From Pinus tabuliformis (taxonomy: Eukaryota > Streptophyta > Pinopsida > Pinales > Pinaceae): a stretch of 64,000 nucleotides of DNA. Below, piece after piece: positions 1 through 12,699 of the stretch (positions are counted from its first letter, which is position 1; the number at the start of each line of letters is the position of its first letter). Under the pieces are notes generated by a model. The model saw nothing but the letters and a program-made list of their open reading frames with translations. It made no database searches and was not told the DNA's origin. Location: positions 887,640,184 through 887,704,183 of the forward strand of contig CM062817.1 of assembly GCA_031772625.1 (NCBI GenBank), in the 5' to 3' direction. Made by a program: the position numbers and the translations under genes.

Positions 1-2169
1 CAACGTTATAGAGTATATCCAACCAAAATTTTGTTTGCTCAATAAAGCTCCAAGACAAGAGAAATAGCCCAAATCCATATATCAAAATTCATCCATCTCC
101 AAAAATATCCACCAAGGAAAAAGTTCGAAAATTCTCTATGATTAGAGAGATCCCAAGTCAAGTGATGATACAAATGAATGTATTTAACATCAATATATAG
201 CCTCCTAAAGAGTTTGAATTAGCCTATGGGGCCCTAAAGATAAAATAATGTGCAAATAATAACCATATTGGTGACAAGCCCACCAAACTAGCTCATAAAT
301 GTAAAAACAACCCTCACTAGGGGCCAAATAAAAATGTGTGCATGTCGTAGAACCCTCCAAAGGCTTAATAACATCCTGAAGTGCCATATTGAGGAATAAA
401 TTACTCAGAATATGATGGACAAGGGGGTGGCCCCTTGTTCTCGAAGTAGTAGACCTGTGGTGCTCTAAGTGGGTTTGAGGGCACATCAATGACCCCATGG
501 GTCTCCATATGAATAAGAGATGTTTGTAGATCCTCTGCAATGGACCAGGTGGTGGAATGAATGCTGCCATGACATCGTACAAGTGATGGGACACCTGCCA
601 AGAGTGCAAGGCTCCCGTGGGGGCCTGCTGAACATTGTGTATCAATCATGTCACCATTGTCCCAAAAGTGGATCGCTAGTAGTCTCTGAACATCCATGAA
701 GATCTGTGGAGTGTTGCCTGTTGTTGTGGAGGCCCATGGCTCTCTATGCACACCCTACATGTGCCAATGTGGACCTCTGGGGTCAGGATCCCATATAGGG
801 GAGCAAAACCCAAATGGAAACCACCTATAATCTTGCATAAAATCCAATGCATCCCCTAGGCTTCTAGTACAATCAGTCATTAGAATAATCAGGTAAAGGA
901 GCTTACAAACCATGGATAACAAAGTGAGCACTTTATAATGGCATGCCCTTCTGTAGTGGGTTTTGGCATGTGCCAGCGTCTCCAAACTCCAAAGGGGGTT
1001 AGCCAAGTACCTTATTAGGTGGTTTCAACCCTTAGAGCGGATAGTATGTCCATGGTACACCCTTCTAATGGGGGTGACAAGTGACAAATAGTTGAAGTGG
1101 AATAGGGAATGAGAGGGGCAACCCTGGGTCACATAATAGGGTATAGGGGTAGCTAGATAAGGGGAAGCCCACACCTGGGTATATAATGTATACGAGGGAG
1201 CAGTCGTGGTACATGAGGTGCCCCGACCTTGATTTTTCCACCCTTCTTTATATGCCTTTTTCCTTTTATGAATTTTCTTTAATTAACTACTCGGGACTCT
1301 AAGGACAAGAGCATGATGTGTATAATATAGCATTGATTACCCCTTTTGAGGTAGGGCGATTCATTGCCCTCCAAGGGTTGGGACAATCATGGGTTCCTGA
1401 ATGATAGAGGAGGCTCATCTAGGGCCTATGGAACCAGGGTGATGGCCATGGATGGGGTAGAGCTCATGTATCGGATTTTGCCCATGTGCCAATTATTTTT
1501 TGTCCTGGCCATCTTTTGCATTTTGTGGTACAATTTCCTGTTAAATGTGGCCAATTATGCTTTTTCTTCTTTTTTAGTTGCTTCAACCTTTGAGGCATCA
1601 TTATAGGTCTGACCCAAGGTGGGGGCAAAGGGGATGGGGAGGCTAGCCCTATGTGGACCCAGAATGGGAATGTGGACCCAGGTGGGAGAAATGATGAATG
1701 GGGGTATAGTGAGTGGAAAGGGAGTAGTATGTGCGGGTAAAGGAGCGGGACCACGCACCCAAAGTCGGGGTTTCCCAAGTAGTACCACCCTAGAACCAAA
1801 TGGTCAATAAAGGAGATCCCACAGGACTAAGATCCAAGAGTAACAACCAAAAGAGATCAAGGGGACAAGAGCACAAACTAACCCACTCTTTCCGCTAAAT
1901 GCCCCCATCAATCCATACCCAGAAGTATCCATGATAAGTAAACCCAATACTCAATTACCAAATGACAAGACATACCTTTAGATTTGGGAGGCTCACCTTC
2001 AAACATACAATCAATACAGGTGGGTGAGGGACCACATGGTTGGCTTAGGTGGCAGAGAAATGGCACAATGAGCTAGTAGGAAGCATCAAGGGGCTACTGG
2101 CTGCCAACTGAGGCTCATCATGGAGAAAAATTTCTCCTGGGGATATCACCCACAAAGTGGTAGGGAACA
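1..2169 (-). repeat. 3' LTR of element B (outer end beyond window)
   Basis: This repeat matches 5076-11575 with the 4.3-kb element A1 removed. Its inner edge is GGGAACA (plus strand) at 2163-2169, matching GGTAACA at the end of the other LTR. An opposite-strand copy of the same LTR begins at 62989. Confidence 0.8.
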
Positions 2170-2390
2170 TCTAGCTCCAACTGGTACGTGATCTCTCGAA
2201 GATGTGGGCGACGTTGATCGAACGAGAGGTCATGAGAACTCCAGCAATCTCTTGGTCACCGTAGACCTATTATCTGCACATGTCAAAGATCAAAGCCACT
2301 AAGCAGCATGTTTTTCACGGTGTCTGATGATCACCATGCTTAATATTAGCTCATAAACCAAAAAAATATGCAAAAAAAAAATCTCTCTTT

Positions 2391-2409
2391 TATATATATA
2401 TATATATAT
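2391..2409. repeat. (TA)n microsatellite
   Basis: About nine TA units in the internal region of element B, next to an A-rich run. Confidence 0.9.
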
Positions 2410-2665
2410 GCAATCTAATCTGTCATGAGAAACATCATATGTGGTTAGTTCTAATGCAAAAATTATCATGCAATGCATCTTACTCTAACATGCATATAGT
2501 AAATGTTAATAGTAAATACTAAGTGTAATTATAAAACCAGTGCAACCAACATATGATCAAGTCAATATAAATATGCCTGACTATATGATTACTCATGCAA
2601 CAAATCCCAAAGCGAATGCAAATCCAAACACATGGAGGATGCTACGGGCGAGAGGTGGGAAAATA

Positions 2666-4066
2666 TTATGCCCACACACGAATGATTATGCGAGATGAGG
2701 TAATAAAAGGATGTAATCTCGTCCATAAGATCTTCTCTTGCAACCAAAATATAGAGACGTCAACAACAAAGCTCATAAACTTTTGATGGATGGCAACCTC
2801 AGGCATGTCACTTCCACCCTCGTCATTATTAATTACGTCATGGTTTATGGCCTTCATTGGGTTATGATTAGTAGGAAAGGGAGGCCGACGAGATGAAGAA
2901 ACACAAGTACGTTGCACATGATGATTACACTAGAGAAGGGGGACTATGGAATGATCAGAACCCCGAGGGTGTATCCAAGGAGAAAAGGTGCAATCAACGA
3001 ATGGCTTCTCCTTGACACTATACTCGGGAGGGGAAAAGGGCTCACAATTACTTGAGATTATATGACCAGGGGCGAGGGAATCACTTGATGAATATTCAAG
3101 ATGATGACTAATAGGAAAAGGGAGAACGAAATATTGTATTCAATGGGTTGTGCTTTTCCAAAATCATAATCTAAAGGCTCAAGTGATTTGAACATAGAAT
3201 CATACTCAAGAGAAGTGGGAGCCCTATCAATGTCCTTAGTACCAAAGATTAGGTCTCTTCTAAAAGGAAAATTGATCACTTCCAACTGCTCCTCTTTATA
3301 CAAAGGAAAATGAAGATTCTCCTTCCCAAGGGTATCAAAGGGCATGTCATCATAAGCAGTGCCTGAGGGGAAAGGAAGATCCATCTCATCCTCGTCCTCC
3401 TTGTTGGTGTCGTAAATGGGAGTACAATCAAATTGAGGACCAACAATTTCTCATTTCTCTTTTTCAATGTGGAAATAATCTTCAATGTTATATTCCAAGG
3501 GGCCAATGGGATCATCCCTCTCAAGGTTTTCAAAAGAGGGTTCATCGGGAGTAATATCCTTGAGAAAGGTAGGGTTGGTCTCAATTTCACTTTCCATAGA
3601 CTTATCCTTCCCAACACGTGTTCTCAAAATCATTATTTTCATCATGTGGACCCAAGGAGTACTCATCTTCCCATTCATCACTTAGATTCTCAAGGTCTTG
3701 ATGATGCTTGATGAACCCTTCCTCTTGAATGTTAAATGCGAGGCATACTTGAAAATGCCTAAGAAAGCCATCAATGAACTCCTCAATAGATGAGATGCTC
3801 CTAGGTTCATGATTTTGCAACCATGAGTTATGACCATACGGAGAACTAAAGAATAACAGCATAAGGACAGACTAGTGGACAACCTTCTCTCTTGAAGTAT
3901 GTGCATTAAATCTTTCTACGTGGTTAATTGCAGAGAGTGGATCACCATCAAATATGGACGTCCCACATAGTATCCTTCCTGCGACATGATTAGGATGTCC
4001 AGAGATGCTAGCAATGTCCAAAGCAGGAAATTTATGAAAGAATGACAGCCTATTTGAGGTATACAT
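2666..4066 (-). pseudogene. Gag-like remnant of element B
   Basis: Minus-strand fragments in this interval resemble a plant Ty3/gypsy gag. Near the start is FDGDPLSAINHVERFN, and farther on PRSISSIEEFIDGFLRHF, which matches the usual gypsy gag pattern in which a short SI-x-S-x-EEF helix precedes F-x-x-HF. The remainder is an acidic tail rich in D and E that I cannot match to a protease or polymerase. The frame is broken several times. Recognition rests on short motifs only. Confidence 0.55.
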
Positions 4067-4175
4067 GAAACATATATAGGAGTCACGAGGGTGAAATTAA
4101 ATATGCCTAGAAAAATGCTTGCTTCACCCTACAAGCATCCACCTTAAAGTTCAATGAAGAACTAGGGCTTTGTTC

Positions 4176-4193
4176 TTCCAATGGAGTCGCCAA
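4176..4193 (-). other. Primer binding site of element B (tRNA-Arg type, tentative)
   Basis: The minus strand reads TTGGCGACTCCATTGGAA three bases inside the LTR end at 4197. The tRNA assignment comes from memory of Tat/Ogre-like gypsy primer sites. Confidence 0.6.
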
Positions 4194-6514
4194 TAATGAT
4201 ATGTCGATATGTCGTACGAGGAACAAAACACACGTCTCATGTCTATGGCAATGGCACCAGAAATGGCACTAGAAGGAGTTTCTCAATCCCTATAATCCTT
4301 GGAAACTTGGATTCCCGGGTGGTCTTTGACAAATAGCCTTTATTGAGAAGTGGGACCACACAGGGCCAAGTGGACCCAACCCAGGTTCGGGCATGAAATG
4401 TAGCAGCCAATGATGTTCCTATCTTGGACGAGGTGAGGGGAAAGGATCAAACAAGGATATTGACTTCAAAAGGTTGAATTGATCGTATTAGTGTCTAGCC
4501 TTGGAGATGCCTAGGAAAAATTCAGTCCTAGAGCTAGGGCTTTAGATTCTCAAAGATTCCACCGTCAGAATGGCCTCAAATTTGGAGGAGAGGAAGGGGA
4601 CCGACTAGCGCAGTAGTCTAGAGGAGATCAAAATTTTTCCTTGGGCCAATCGTCGGTAAATTGATGCCCTAGGTGACCCACTGGGGCTAGACTCGGGAAA
4701 AAAGGGGAAGAATGGTGAAAACAAGGTTAATATGATCACCCTTTTTATGGACCAGTGCCTAATTCACTTGGGGATATGGATTCAAGCATGGTAATGAGTA
4801 AGAACATGGATTCTTGATAAAGGAGGCCCAGAAAGTCAACTTCATCCAATGTAGATAGTAAGAAAAGAAAAGTGACTTTCAACCATTTATACTTTAAAGC
4901 AAATGATGTAAGCGTCTCGAGATAAATAAATCTCTAGGACATTTAATTCATATAACATTGGCCCATACATTAAATTAGATAAAACATGCTCAATTCCACA
5001 ATTTGATAATGCAGCAACTAGCCCTAATTTTAGCAGTATGCAGCAACAAGAATAATAGCATCAAAATTTACTTACAACGTTATAGAGTATATCCAAACAG
5101 CATTTCGTTTGCTCAATAAAGCTCCAAGACAAGAGAAATAGCCCAAATCCATACATCAAAATTCATCCATCTCCAAAACTATCCACCAAGGAAAAAGTGC
5201 AAAAATTATTTGTGAATAGAGAGATCCCAAGTCAAGTGATGATACAAATGAATGTATCTAGCATCAATATATAGCCTTCTAAAGAGTTTGAATTAGCCTA
5301 TGGGGCCCTAAAGATAAAATAATGTGCAAATAATAACCCTATTGGTGACAAGCCCACCAAACTAGCTCATAAATGTAAAAACAAGCCTCACAAGGGGCCA
5401 AATAATAATGTGTGCATGTCGAAGGGCCCTCCAAAGGCTCAATAACATCCTAAAGTGCCCTATTGAAGAATAAATTCCTCAGAATATGATGGACAAGGGG
5501 GTGGCCCCTTGTTCTCCAAGTAGTAGACCTGTGGTGCTCTAAGTGGGTCTGAGGGGACATCAATGACCCCATGGGTCTCCATATGAATCGGAGATGTTTG
5601 TAGATCCTCTGCAATGGTACAGGTGGTGGAATGAATGTCGCCATGACATCGTACAAGTGTTGGGACACCTGCCAAGAGTGTGGGGCTCCCGTGGGGGCCT
5701 GCTGGACATAATGTACTAATCATGTCACCATTGTCCCAAAAGTGGATCGCTAGCAGTCTCTGAACATCCATGAAGATCTGTTGAGTGTTGCCTATTGTTG
5801 TGGAGGCCCATGGCTCTCTATGCACACCCTACATGTGCCAATATGGACCTCTGGGGGTCAAGATCCCATATAGGGAAGCCAAATCCAAATGGAAACCACC
5901 TGCAATCCTGCATAAGATCCAATGTGTCCCTAGGTTTCCAGTAAAATGAGTCATTAGAATAATTAGAAAAAGGAGCTTACCAACCATGGATAACAAAGTG
6001 GGCACTTCATAATGGCATGCCCTTTCCATAGTGGGCTTTGGCATGTGCTAGTGACTCCAAACTCCAAAGAGGGTTAGCCAAGTACCTTATTAGGTGGTTT
6101 CAGTGGTTAGAGGGGATAGTATGTCCAATGTACACCCTCCTAATGGGGGTGGCAAGTGACAAATAGATAAGGTGGAATAGGTAATGAGAGGGGCATCCTT
6201 GGGCCACATAAAGGGGCATAGGGGTAGCTAGATAAGGGGAAGCCCACATCTGCATATATAATGTATAGGAGGGAGCAGTTGTGATACATGAGGTGCCCCA
6301 GCCTTGAATTTTCCACCCTTCTTTATATGGCTTTTGCATTTTATGAATTTTCTTTAACTAACTACTCGTGGCTCAAAGGACAAGAGCATGATGTGTATAA
6401 TATAGCAGTGATTACCCCTTTTGAGGTAAGGCGTTCATTTCCCTCCAGGGGTTGAGACAATCATGGGTTCTTGAATGATAAAGGAGGCTCATCTAGGGCC
6501 TATGGAATCAGGGT

Positions 6515-7598
6515 TGTTGAAGTTTCTAAGTTTACTTAGTTTAGAAACCCTTCATGCACTTTTTCTGATTTATTCCTACATACTTGTTATTTTTCTTTAA
6601 CAAGTTATTTACAAAGTAAATACCGAAAATAAACACCAGTGCATGCTCAACATATTACAGATCAACAACTAAAAGAAACAAGAACAAATACACCACATGA
6701 CACCATTATTTTTGGACCAATGTCCCCAGAAAAACCCAATGCAGGAAAACCAGTGCAGCTATCTGAGGGTTTTCTTATTAAGCAATATCAGAGTACAATC
6801 TAGGTGCCGAAACTGGCCTACCCAACAAAGAATTTCCTTAGCAACTATACCTCACAGTTTGAGAGAAATCTCCTCGCTGAAACCCCGAAAAGCCCTTCCG
6901 GTAGCTCCTCAGCACAAAACTGCTCTGCAACCCCAGCATCTGCCCAAACTAGACTGCGTCAGCGCCTCTCTGTCTCACGCTGGCCCTGCGACAGCCTTTC
7001 TAGGCCTGCGTCAGCTCTGGGAGCCTCTGCGTCAACTGCGTTGGCCCCTCTGGTGCTCTGTGCAGCACTTGGCTGCCTCTACGTGGCCCTGCGTGAGCCC
7101 TTGTTGGCTCTGCATCACCCTACTTGGCTGCTACGCTGCTCTCCTGGCACAATCTCTTCCTTTTTTATTTCTTTATACTCAATGCCCCTCAGCTGCTCTC
7201 CTGATCACTAATTCTATCTCTCTTAGCAAACCTCGCTCTAGAGATTAGAATGACTGATCATCTAGTGTATTCTCCAAGTGACCCTCAAGCCTCCTCTTAT
7301 ACTTTTCCTGTTGACATCTCAATGGCCGAGATTAAGTCCCTAATTAACGGGTAAGATTAGATCTGGCTTGATACATGTCTTTTGGACCATTCTAACACAG
7401 ATTCATATTAATACACATTAATATTTTAATTCCCTAAGTTTAGACTTAGGGACTCCATTAAAAATATTAATATTTTAATATCTCTTGATCTATTTAGAAT
7501 CTACCCAAACTCTTTCTGGGTATTGGAGATCTCATGTGCCCTAAGCTCTCCACCAAATTTCATGGCTAGAGCACATCCGATGCTACCACAAATCAACA
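6515..7598 (-). repeat. 3' LTR of A1
   Basis: TGTTGAAG at the plus-strand left edge and AATCAACA at the right. It holds the shared U3 palindrome (7432-7451), the reverse complement of a TATA box (about 7290-7300) and the GCGTCAG-rich R/U5 part. Confidence 0.9.
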
Positions 7599-7607
7599 CT
7601 CCCTCTT
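7599..7607 (-). other. Polypurine tract of A1
   Basis: The minus strand reads AAGAGGGAG immediately before the 3' LTR. The same tract adjoins the 3' LTR in A2, A3 (33536-33544) and A4 (50536-50544). Confidence 0.8.
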
Positions 7608-8273
7608 AGCGAGGACTGTGCTCTAGCAATACTCCTCACTGAGTATTACTCTGATCATCTGGCATCGGTACCTGTGCTGATGCTAGGCCTTCCAGCCCAA
7701 CATCCTCTGCACTGCCACCTCCTGTACTGTTGCCCATGGTTCTGCCACTGCCACTACTGCATCTGTACGACAACTCCCTCTGCATCTGTGTTGTTGCTGG
7801 TCCTTTCTCCCAGCAATGCATCCGCATTGCACCTCCTCTCATCAAGTTGCATCGTGTTGCCCACTGCTGCACTACAACTCAATTACTGAGAAGTAAGTAT
7901 CTGATCTCCCAACTGACCTCCCTGTTGGGCTAGAAACACCCACTGATGTTGAAGCTCCCTCTGTCGCTGACAAGTGCTCCCTCTCTGACCTCTACGCTGC
8001 TGCAACAACTCCCTGCATCTTGCACCGTTGCACACCTCTTTGTGCCTTCCTGCACTGGTGCAACACTCTTGTGCCTCTCGCACTGTTGCAGCCTGCTAGC
8101 TCTGTGCTGTCTCGAGACTCTTGCACTGTAGCTCTCTCTGCCGTTCCATCTGCATCCATCTCTACCCACCCATCCAGTCCTGCTACTCCTCATCGAGGCT
8201 CCCGAAGCAAAGTCTAATCCAAGAGGCTGGGTACCTCGAGGATCCTGCCCCTCATCGCCTGTAGTCCTCCTGA

Positions 8274-9139
8274 CTACAGCTCGATGTCTCCCCACTTCTG
8301 CTCAAGTGGTGCGTGTGCACTCATGGCACAATCATCATCTGTCAAAACTTCCTTCTTTGCCTGTGTTGGCGCTACCTTAGTCTCGGAAGACTCTCCCTTA
8401 CTCTTCTTCCTTGGGCACTGGGTCGCATAATGACCCATCTCCCCATAGTGGAAGCACTTAATCTTGGAGAGATCTTTCTTCTTCCGCTTCTCCTGCTTTC
8501 CCTCAGATGCTAAGGCCACATCCTCCTCCTCCTCCTGAACTTTGATCCCTTTGCTACTGCTACCAGTCTTTGACTACCGTCTGATCTCTTCCTGGTGAAG
8601 AGTTGCCCACATCTTGTCCCAAGGTAGGAAAGTTCCTCTGCCCAAGATAATCTGGACAAACACTTCCCAATCTTTTGAGACAGCATTCAGGGCTGTCCTC
8701 ACCATAAGCTCTTGATCCGGTGTCGCTCCTATAGCAGTCAATTGGTCTCGGATCACATTCAGTCCTCTGAGGACGGTGTCAATCGATTGACCCTTCTTCA
8801 TTTGATACGACCTCATCTAGTTCTCGAGCAGCATTCTTCTCTGCACAGAAGAATGCTGGTACAGGTTCTTGAGAGCCTCCCACATCTCAACTGCTGTTAA
8901 CTTCTCAGCTATATGTGGTACCACATGATCCTTAACCCATCAAGGATAATGCACTTGACCCTCGCCATCACCTCTTTGTACTTGTCGTTATCATTGGGGT
9001 TGACTGGGATAGCTATAACCTTCAAGACGAAGTTCTTGACACGATTCCTGTCAAGCATTGATAATATTTTGGCCTTCCAGACTGCGAAGTTTGATGCTCC
9101 GTCTAGTCTATCCTGGTCTCTTACCCCGTGAAGTGCCAT
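8274..9139 (-). pseudogene. Gag of A1 (Copia-type, CCHC zinc knuckle)
   Basis: The frame begins MALHGVRDQDRLDGASNF and has the Copia gag core (LDGASNFAVWKAKIL, later LLENQ-type and RSYQMKKGQ segments). A basic linker leads to the zinc knuckle CFHYGEMGHYATQC (C-x2-x-x4-H-x4-C arrangement) and the frame ends KWGDIEL followed by a stop. Whole gag in this family is about 288 residues; this copy is broken about three times. Gag would form virus-like particles and bind element RNA. Confidence 0.85.
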
Positions 9140-9728
9140 GACACTCCTCTACTTCCATCTTGGAAGTTCTCTATTCAACTCCTCTAAGTCTCTACTTCCC
9201 ATCTGGAAGTTCTCTTCTGGACTCCCTCTAAGTCCTGATTTCCCTCCTAGAAATCCTTTTGCCACTTGTCGAGATGCCCCCTACTTTGATCGTCTTGTGC
9301 AACTGCACTGCTGATCCAGGTTCCTCAGCTAGAAACCCTCGGTAACAACTCCTTTAGCCCTGCTTTGTCAAGTACTGTTCTGACTACAGTACCTCACCAG
9401 TTCCACTCTACAATATTTCTGCAGCCTTCTAGACACCAACAACTGCCTCTCTGTGAACTACGTCAGCCCCTCTCTACCTCACGCTGGCTCTGCGTCAGCC
9501 CTGGGATGCCCAATGTCAGCCCTCTAGCCCTCTACGTCAGCAACGTTGGCCTCTCTAAGGCTTTGCGCAGCTCCCAGCTTCTTCTGCGTGGCTCTGGCTG
9601 GCTCTGCGTCACACTTCTTGGCCTTTGCGCTGCTAGAAACAGCTTCTGTCACCTCAAGACAATTGTTTACTGCTACTATTGCTCCGCTCAGTTGATGCCT
9701 CTTAGTCCTCCTATGATCTGCTATCACA

Positions 9729-9739
9729 CTCTGATACCA
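9729..9739 (-). other. Primer binding site of A1 (tRNA-iMet)
   Basis: The minus strand reads TGGTATCAGAG directly next to the 5' LTR, the usual initiator-tRNA-Met complement of plant Copia elements. Confidence 0.85.
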
Positions 9740-10844
9740 TGTTGAAGTTTCTAAGTTTACTTAGTTTAGAAACCCTTCATGCACTTTTTCTGATTTATTA
9801 CTACCTACATGTTATTTTTCTTTAACAAGTTATTTACAAAGTAAATACTGAAAATAAACACCAGTGCATGCTCAACATATTACAGATCAACAACTAAAAG
9901 AAACAAGAACAAACACACCACATGACACCATTATTTTTGGACCAATGTCCCCGGAAAAACCCAATGCGGGAAAACTGGTGCAGTTATCTGAGGGTTCTTA
10001 TTAAGCAATATCAGAGTACAATCTGGGTGCTGAAACTGGCCTACCCAACAGAGAATTTCCTTAGCAGCTATACCTCATAGTTTGAGAGAAATCTCCTAGG
10101 TGAAACCTCGAAAAACCCTTCCGGCAGCTCCTCAGCACAAAACTGCTCTACAACCCCAGCGTTTGCCCAAACTGGACTACATCAGCCCCTCTCTGTCTCA
10201 CATTGGTCCTGCGTCAGCCTTTCTAGGCCTACGTCAGCCCCAGGAGGCCATGCGCCAGCTCTGGGAACCTCTGCGTCAACTGCGCTGGCCCCTCTGGTGC
10301 TCTGCACAGCACTTGGCTGCCTCTACATGGCCCTGCGTGAGTCCTTGCTAGCCTTACATCACCCTTCTTGGCTGCTGCGCTACTCTCCCAGCACAATCTT
10401 TGCATTCTCTGTTTCTCTGTACTCAATGCCCCTCAGCTGCTCTCTCGATCACTGATTCTATCTCTCTTAGCAAACCCTACTCTAGAGATTAGAATCACTG
10501 ATAATCTGGTGTATTCTCCAAGCGACCCTCAAGCCTCCTCTTATACTTTTCCTGTTGACATCTCAATGGCCGAAATTAAGTCCCTAATCAATGGCTACAA
10601 TTAGATCTAGCTTGATCCATGTCTTCTGAACCATTCTAACACAGATTCATATTAATACACAGTAATATTTTATTTTCCCTAAGTTTAGACTTAGGACTCC
10701 ATTAAAAATATTAATTATTTTAATATCTCCTGCTCTGTTTAGAATCTGCCCAAACGCTTTCTAGGTATTGGAGATCTCATGTGCCCTAACCTCTCCACCA
10801 AATTTAGTGGCTATAGCACATCCGATGCTACCCCAAATTAACAA
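9740..10844 (-). repeat. 5' LTR of A1
   Basis: Direct repeat of 6515-7598, 1105 bp, ending AATTAACA before the right AGGGT duplication. Confidence 0.9.
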
Positions 10845-11575
10845 GGGTGATGGCCATGGATGGGGTAGAACTCATGTGTCAACTTTTGCCCACATGCCAA
10901 TTATTTTTATCTCGGCCATCTTTTGCATTTTGTTGTAAAATTTCCTGTTAAATGCAGCCAATTATGCTTTTTCTTCTTTTTTAGTTGCTTCAACCTCCAG
11001 GGCATCATTCTAGGCCTGACCCAAGGTGGGGGCAAAGGGGATGGGGAGCCTAGCCCTATGTTGACCCAAAATGGGAATGTGCTCCCAGGTGGGAGAAATG
11101 ATGAATGGGGGTATAGTGAGTGGAAAGGGAGTAGTATGTGCAGGTAAAGGAGCGGGACCACGCACCCAAAGTCAGGGTTTCCCTAGTAGTACCACCCTAG
11201 AACCAAATGGTCAATAAAGGAGATCCCACGGGGCTAAGATCCAAGAGTAACAACCAAAAGAGATCAAGGGGACAAGAGCACAAATTAACCCACTCTTTCT
11301 ACCAAATCCTCCCATCAATCCATACCCAGAAGTATCCATGATAAGTAAACCCAATACTCAATTACCAAATGACAAGACATACCTTTATATTTGGGAGGCC
11401 ACCTTCAAACATACGATCTATACAAGTGGGTCAGGGACTACATGGCTAGCTCAAGTGGCAGAGAAATGGCACAACAAGCTAGTAGGAGGAATCAAAAGGT
11501 TGCTGGTTGTCGGTTGAGGCTCATCATGGAGACAAATTTCTCCTGGGGGTCTCACCCACAAAGTGGTGGGTAACA

Positions 11576-12699
11576 ACACCTTTTGCTAATTTGTGAATCA
11601 AACCCCGTTGTACACTTGAGCTATTGAGCCAAGTCTACACCGTGTTGTTCAAAACAAGAGATTTCCTCTATCAAGAGTGGGAGTCTTTGTCTACTGCTGC
11701 AACAAGTCGACAACAAAAATGACAAGCACACTTCAGGTACGCATTGTAATTTTCATTTGTATTTATTCATTATTACGCACTTACATGTGTTTTGCAGGCA
11801 GAGGTAAGTTGAAGGGTATTTTGTTTTGTTTTGGGATTGGTTTTGCCGAGCAAATTTTGCATGTAGGTAGAAGAAGATTCAAGTACAACTTCAAGCAAGA
11901 ATTCAAGAGTAGAAGTATCAAATCAAAGGAAGCATTACAACGGGACATCCTTTGAAGACATGACAGCCATCCATATATTTTGAAGAAGTGTTAAGGCCAA
12001 GAGTCATCATTGTAAAATTGTAAAAGAGCCATCATTGTAAAGATTGTAAAAGAGTCATTTTGCCTAGAGTCAAAGAGGCAGTGTTGGGAAGTATAAGAGT
12101 CATTGTTGAAATGATGTCATGGTTGGGTCGCAGGTCATAGAGTGATTGGGTATTTGGTCATGTACATGAAAATCATTGTACATCTTATCGTATTGTGGGT
12201 TGATGTCCCTGGTTTGCGAATGCACAGTCTTGTCTTATTTTAGTCATTATAGGGTGGCAAGGAGGTGCTAGGTAGGTGTATGAAGTTTCCTATAGGTTGG
12301 GGTCTGTGAACACTTCAGGGTGGTAGGGTGGTGCTAGGGCGAGTTGTGGCTCGCTAGGGTGTTGGGGCATCCATTCAGTTGATTACTGAAGAAATCAGGG
12401 TGTTGGGGTGTCCTTCTAGTGGGAGCTGGAGAAGAATGCTTTCCTAGAATTCTGCAAAGTTGTTGTTTTCATTTCAGTTGGGGCTAAAGATTAAGGAATT
12501 TATTAGAAAAACGTTCGATGGTTTTTGACCCGGAGCGGGTTTTCCACCTAAAATTCTTGTGCCTACTGTGTTCTTTTATTTACTGTTATTACTGCATAAA
12601 CATTAATAATCATTGAAGATTAACTAATGCTCTGAAAATATTTAAAAGTGCTAATTCTTAAGGAATACTAATTCACCACCCCTCTCAGTATTTCCAACA
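11576..12699 (+). mobile_element. 3' end of Copia-type element P
   Basis: A 618-bp LTR (12082-12699) runs from TGTTGGGAAG to TTTCCAACA, with matching terminal inverted bases, and is preceded by a purine-rich tract (AAAGAGGCAG). It carries the GGGTTTTCC box seen in plant Copia LTRs. The 500 bp before it would be the end of its internal region, and I recognise no protein there. The element is cut on the left by element B, so it probably continues beyond the window. It interrupts the pol frame of element N. Confidence 0.6.
12082..12699 (+). repeat. 3' LTR of element P
   Basis: TGTTGG...CCAACA ends. It contains GAGCGGGTTTTCCACC near 12533-12548. Orientation comes from the purine tract on its left. 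Confidence 0.6.

Larger units (their letters stand above)
6515..10844 (-). mobile_element. Gag-only Copia-type LTR element A1 (TR-GAG-like)
   Basis: The element is bounded by TGTTGA...TTAACA and a perfect 5-bp target duplication, AGGGT. LTRs are 6515-7598 (3') and 9740-10844 (5'). The 2.1-kb internal region carries a tRNA-Met primer site, a leader, one gag reading frame, a post-gag region of about 0.67 kb and a polypurine tract, with no pol. Over the first 190 bp the LTRs differ at about 5 positions, so this is probably the youngest copy here. Gag has about three breaks. Confidence 0.9.
1..11575 (-). mobile_element. Ty3/gypsy LTR retrotransposon, family B, gag-only, truncated by window edge
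   Basis: Two long direct repeats (1-2169 and 4197-11575 after removing the nested element A1) flank an internal region of 2.0 kb. On the minus strand the LTR reads TGTTACCC... to ...CATATCA and is followed after three bases by TTGGCGACTCC, which resembles the tRNA-Arg-type primer site of Tat/Ogre-like gypsy elements. The internal region has gag-like sequence but no recognisable protease, reverse transcriptase or integrase. The left LTR lacks roughly 880 bp, which lie before the window. By eye the two LTRs differ at about 5% of sites. The element is broken, with several breaks in gag. The right flank starts ACACC; the matching duplication would be outside the window. Confidence 0.8.
4197..11575 (-). 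repeat. 5' LTR of element B, split by insertion of A1
   Basis: The LTR starts (plus orientation) at TGATATGTCG and ends at TAACA; without A1 and one target-site copy it is about 3.04 kb. The AGGGT target duplication at 6510-6514 and 10845-10849 marks the insertion, and the LTR text continues directly across it (compare 1411-1470 of the other LTR). Confidence 0.8.

Noticed and set aside
4197-5076. LTR of B starting at 5039 (TGCAGCAAC)
   Set aside because: The primer-like TTGGCGACTCC at 4176-4193 and a TG end at 4197 fit better; the apparent start near 5076 only reflects where the window cuts the other LTR.
6697-7248. A 183-residue plus-strand reading frame
   Set aside because: It is antisense to the 3' LTR of A1; similar frames at 35541-36137 and 32562-32918 are the same GC-rich LTR part. 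Repeated GCGTCAGCC phrases keep it open by composition.
7930-8295. Arginine- and serine-rich 121-residue frame downstream of gag in A1
   Set aside because: The frame is not kept over its whole length in A2-A4 and has no known domain; listed only as a conserved post-gag region.
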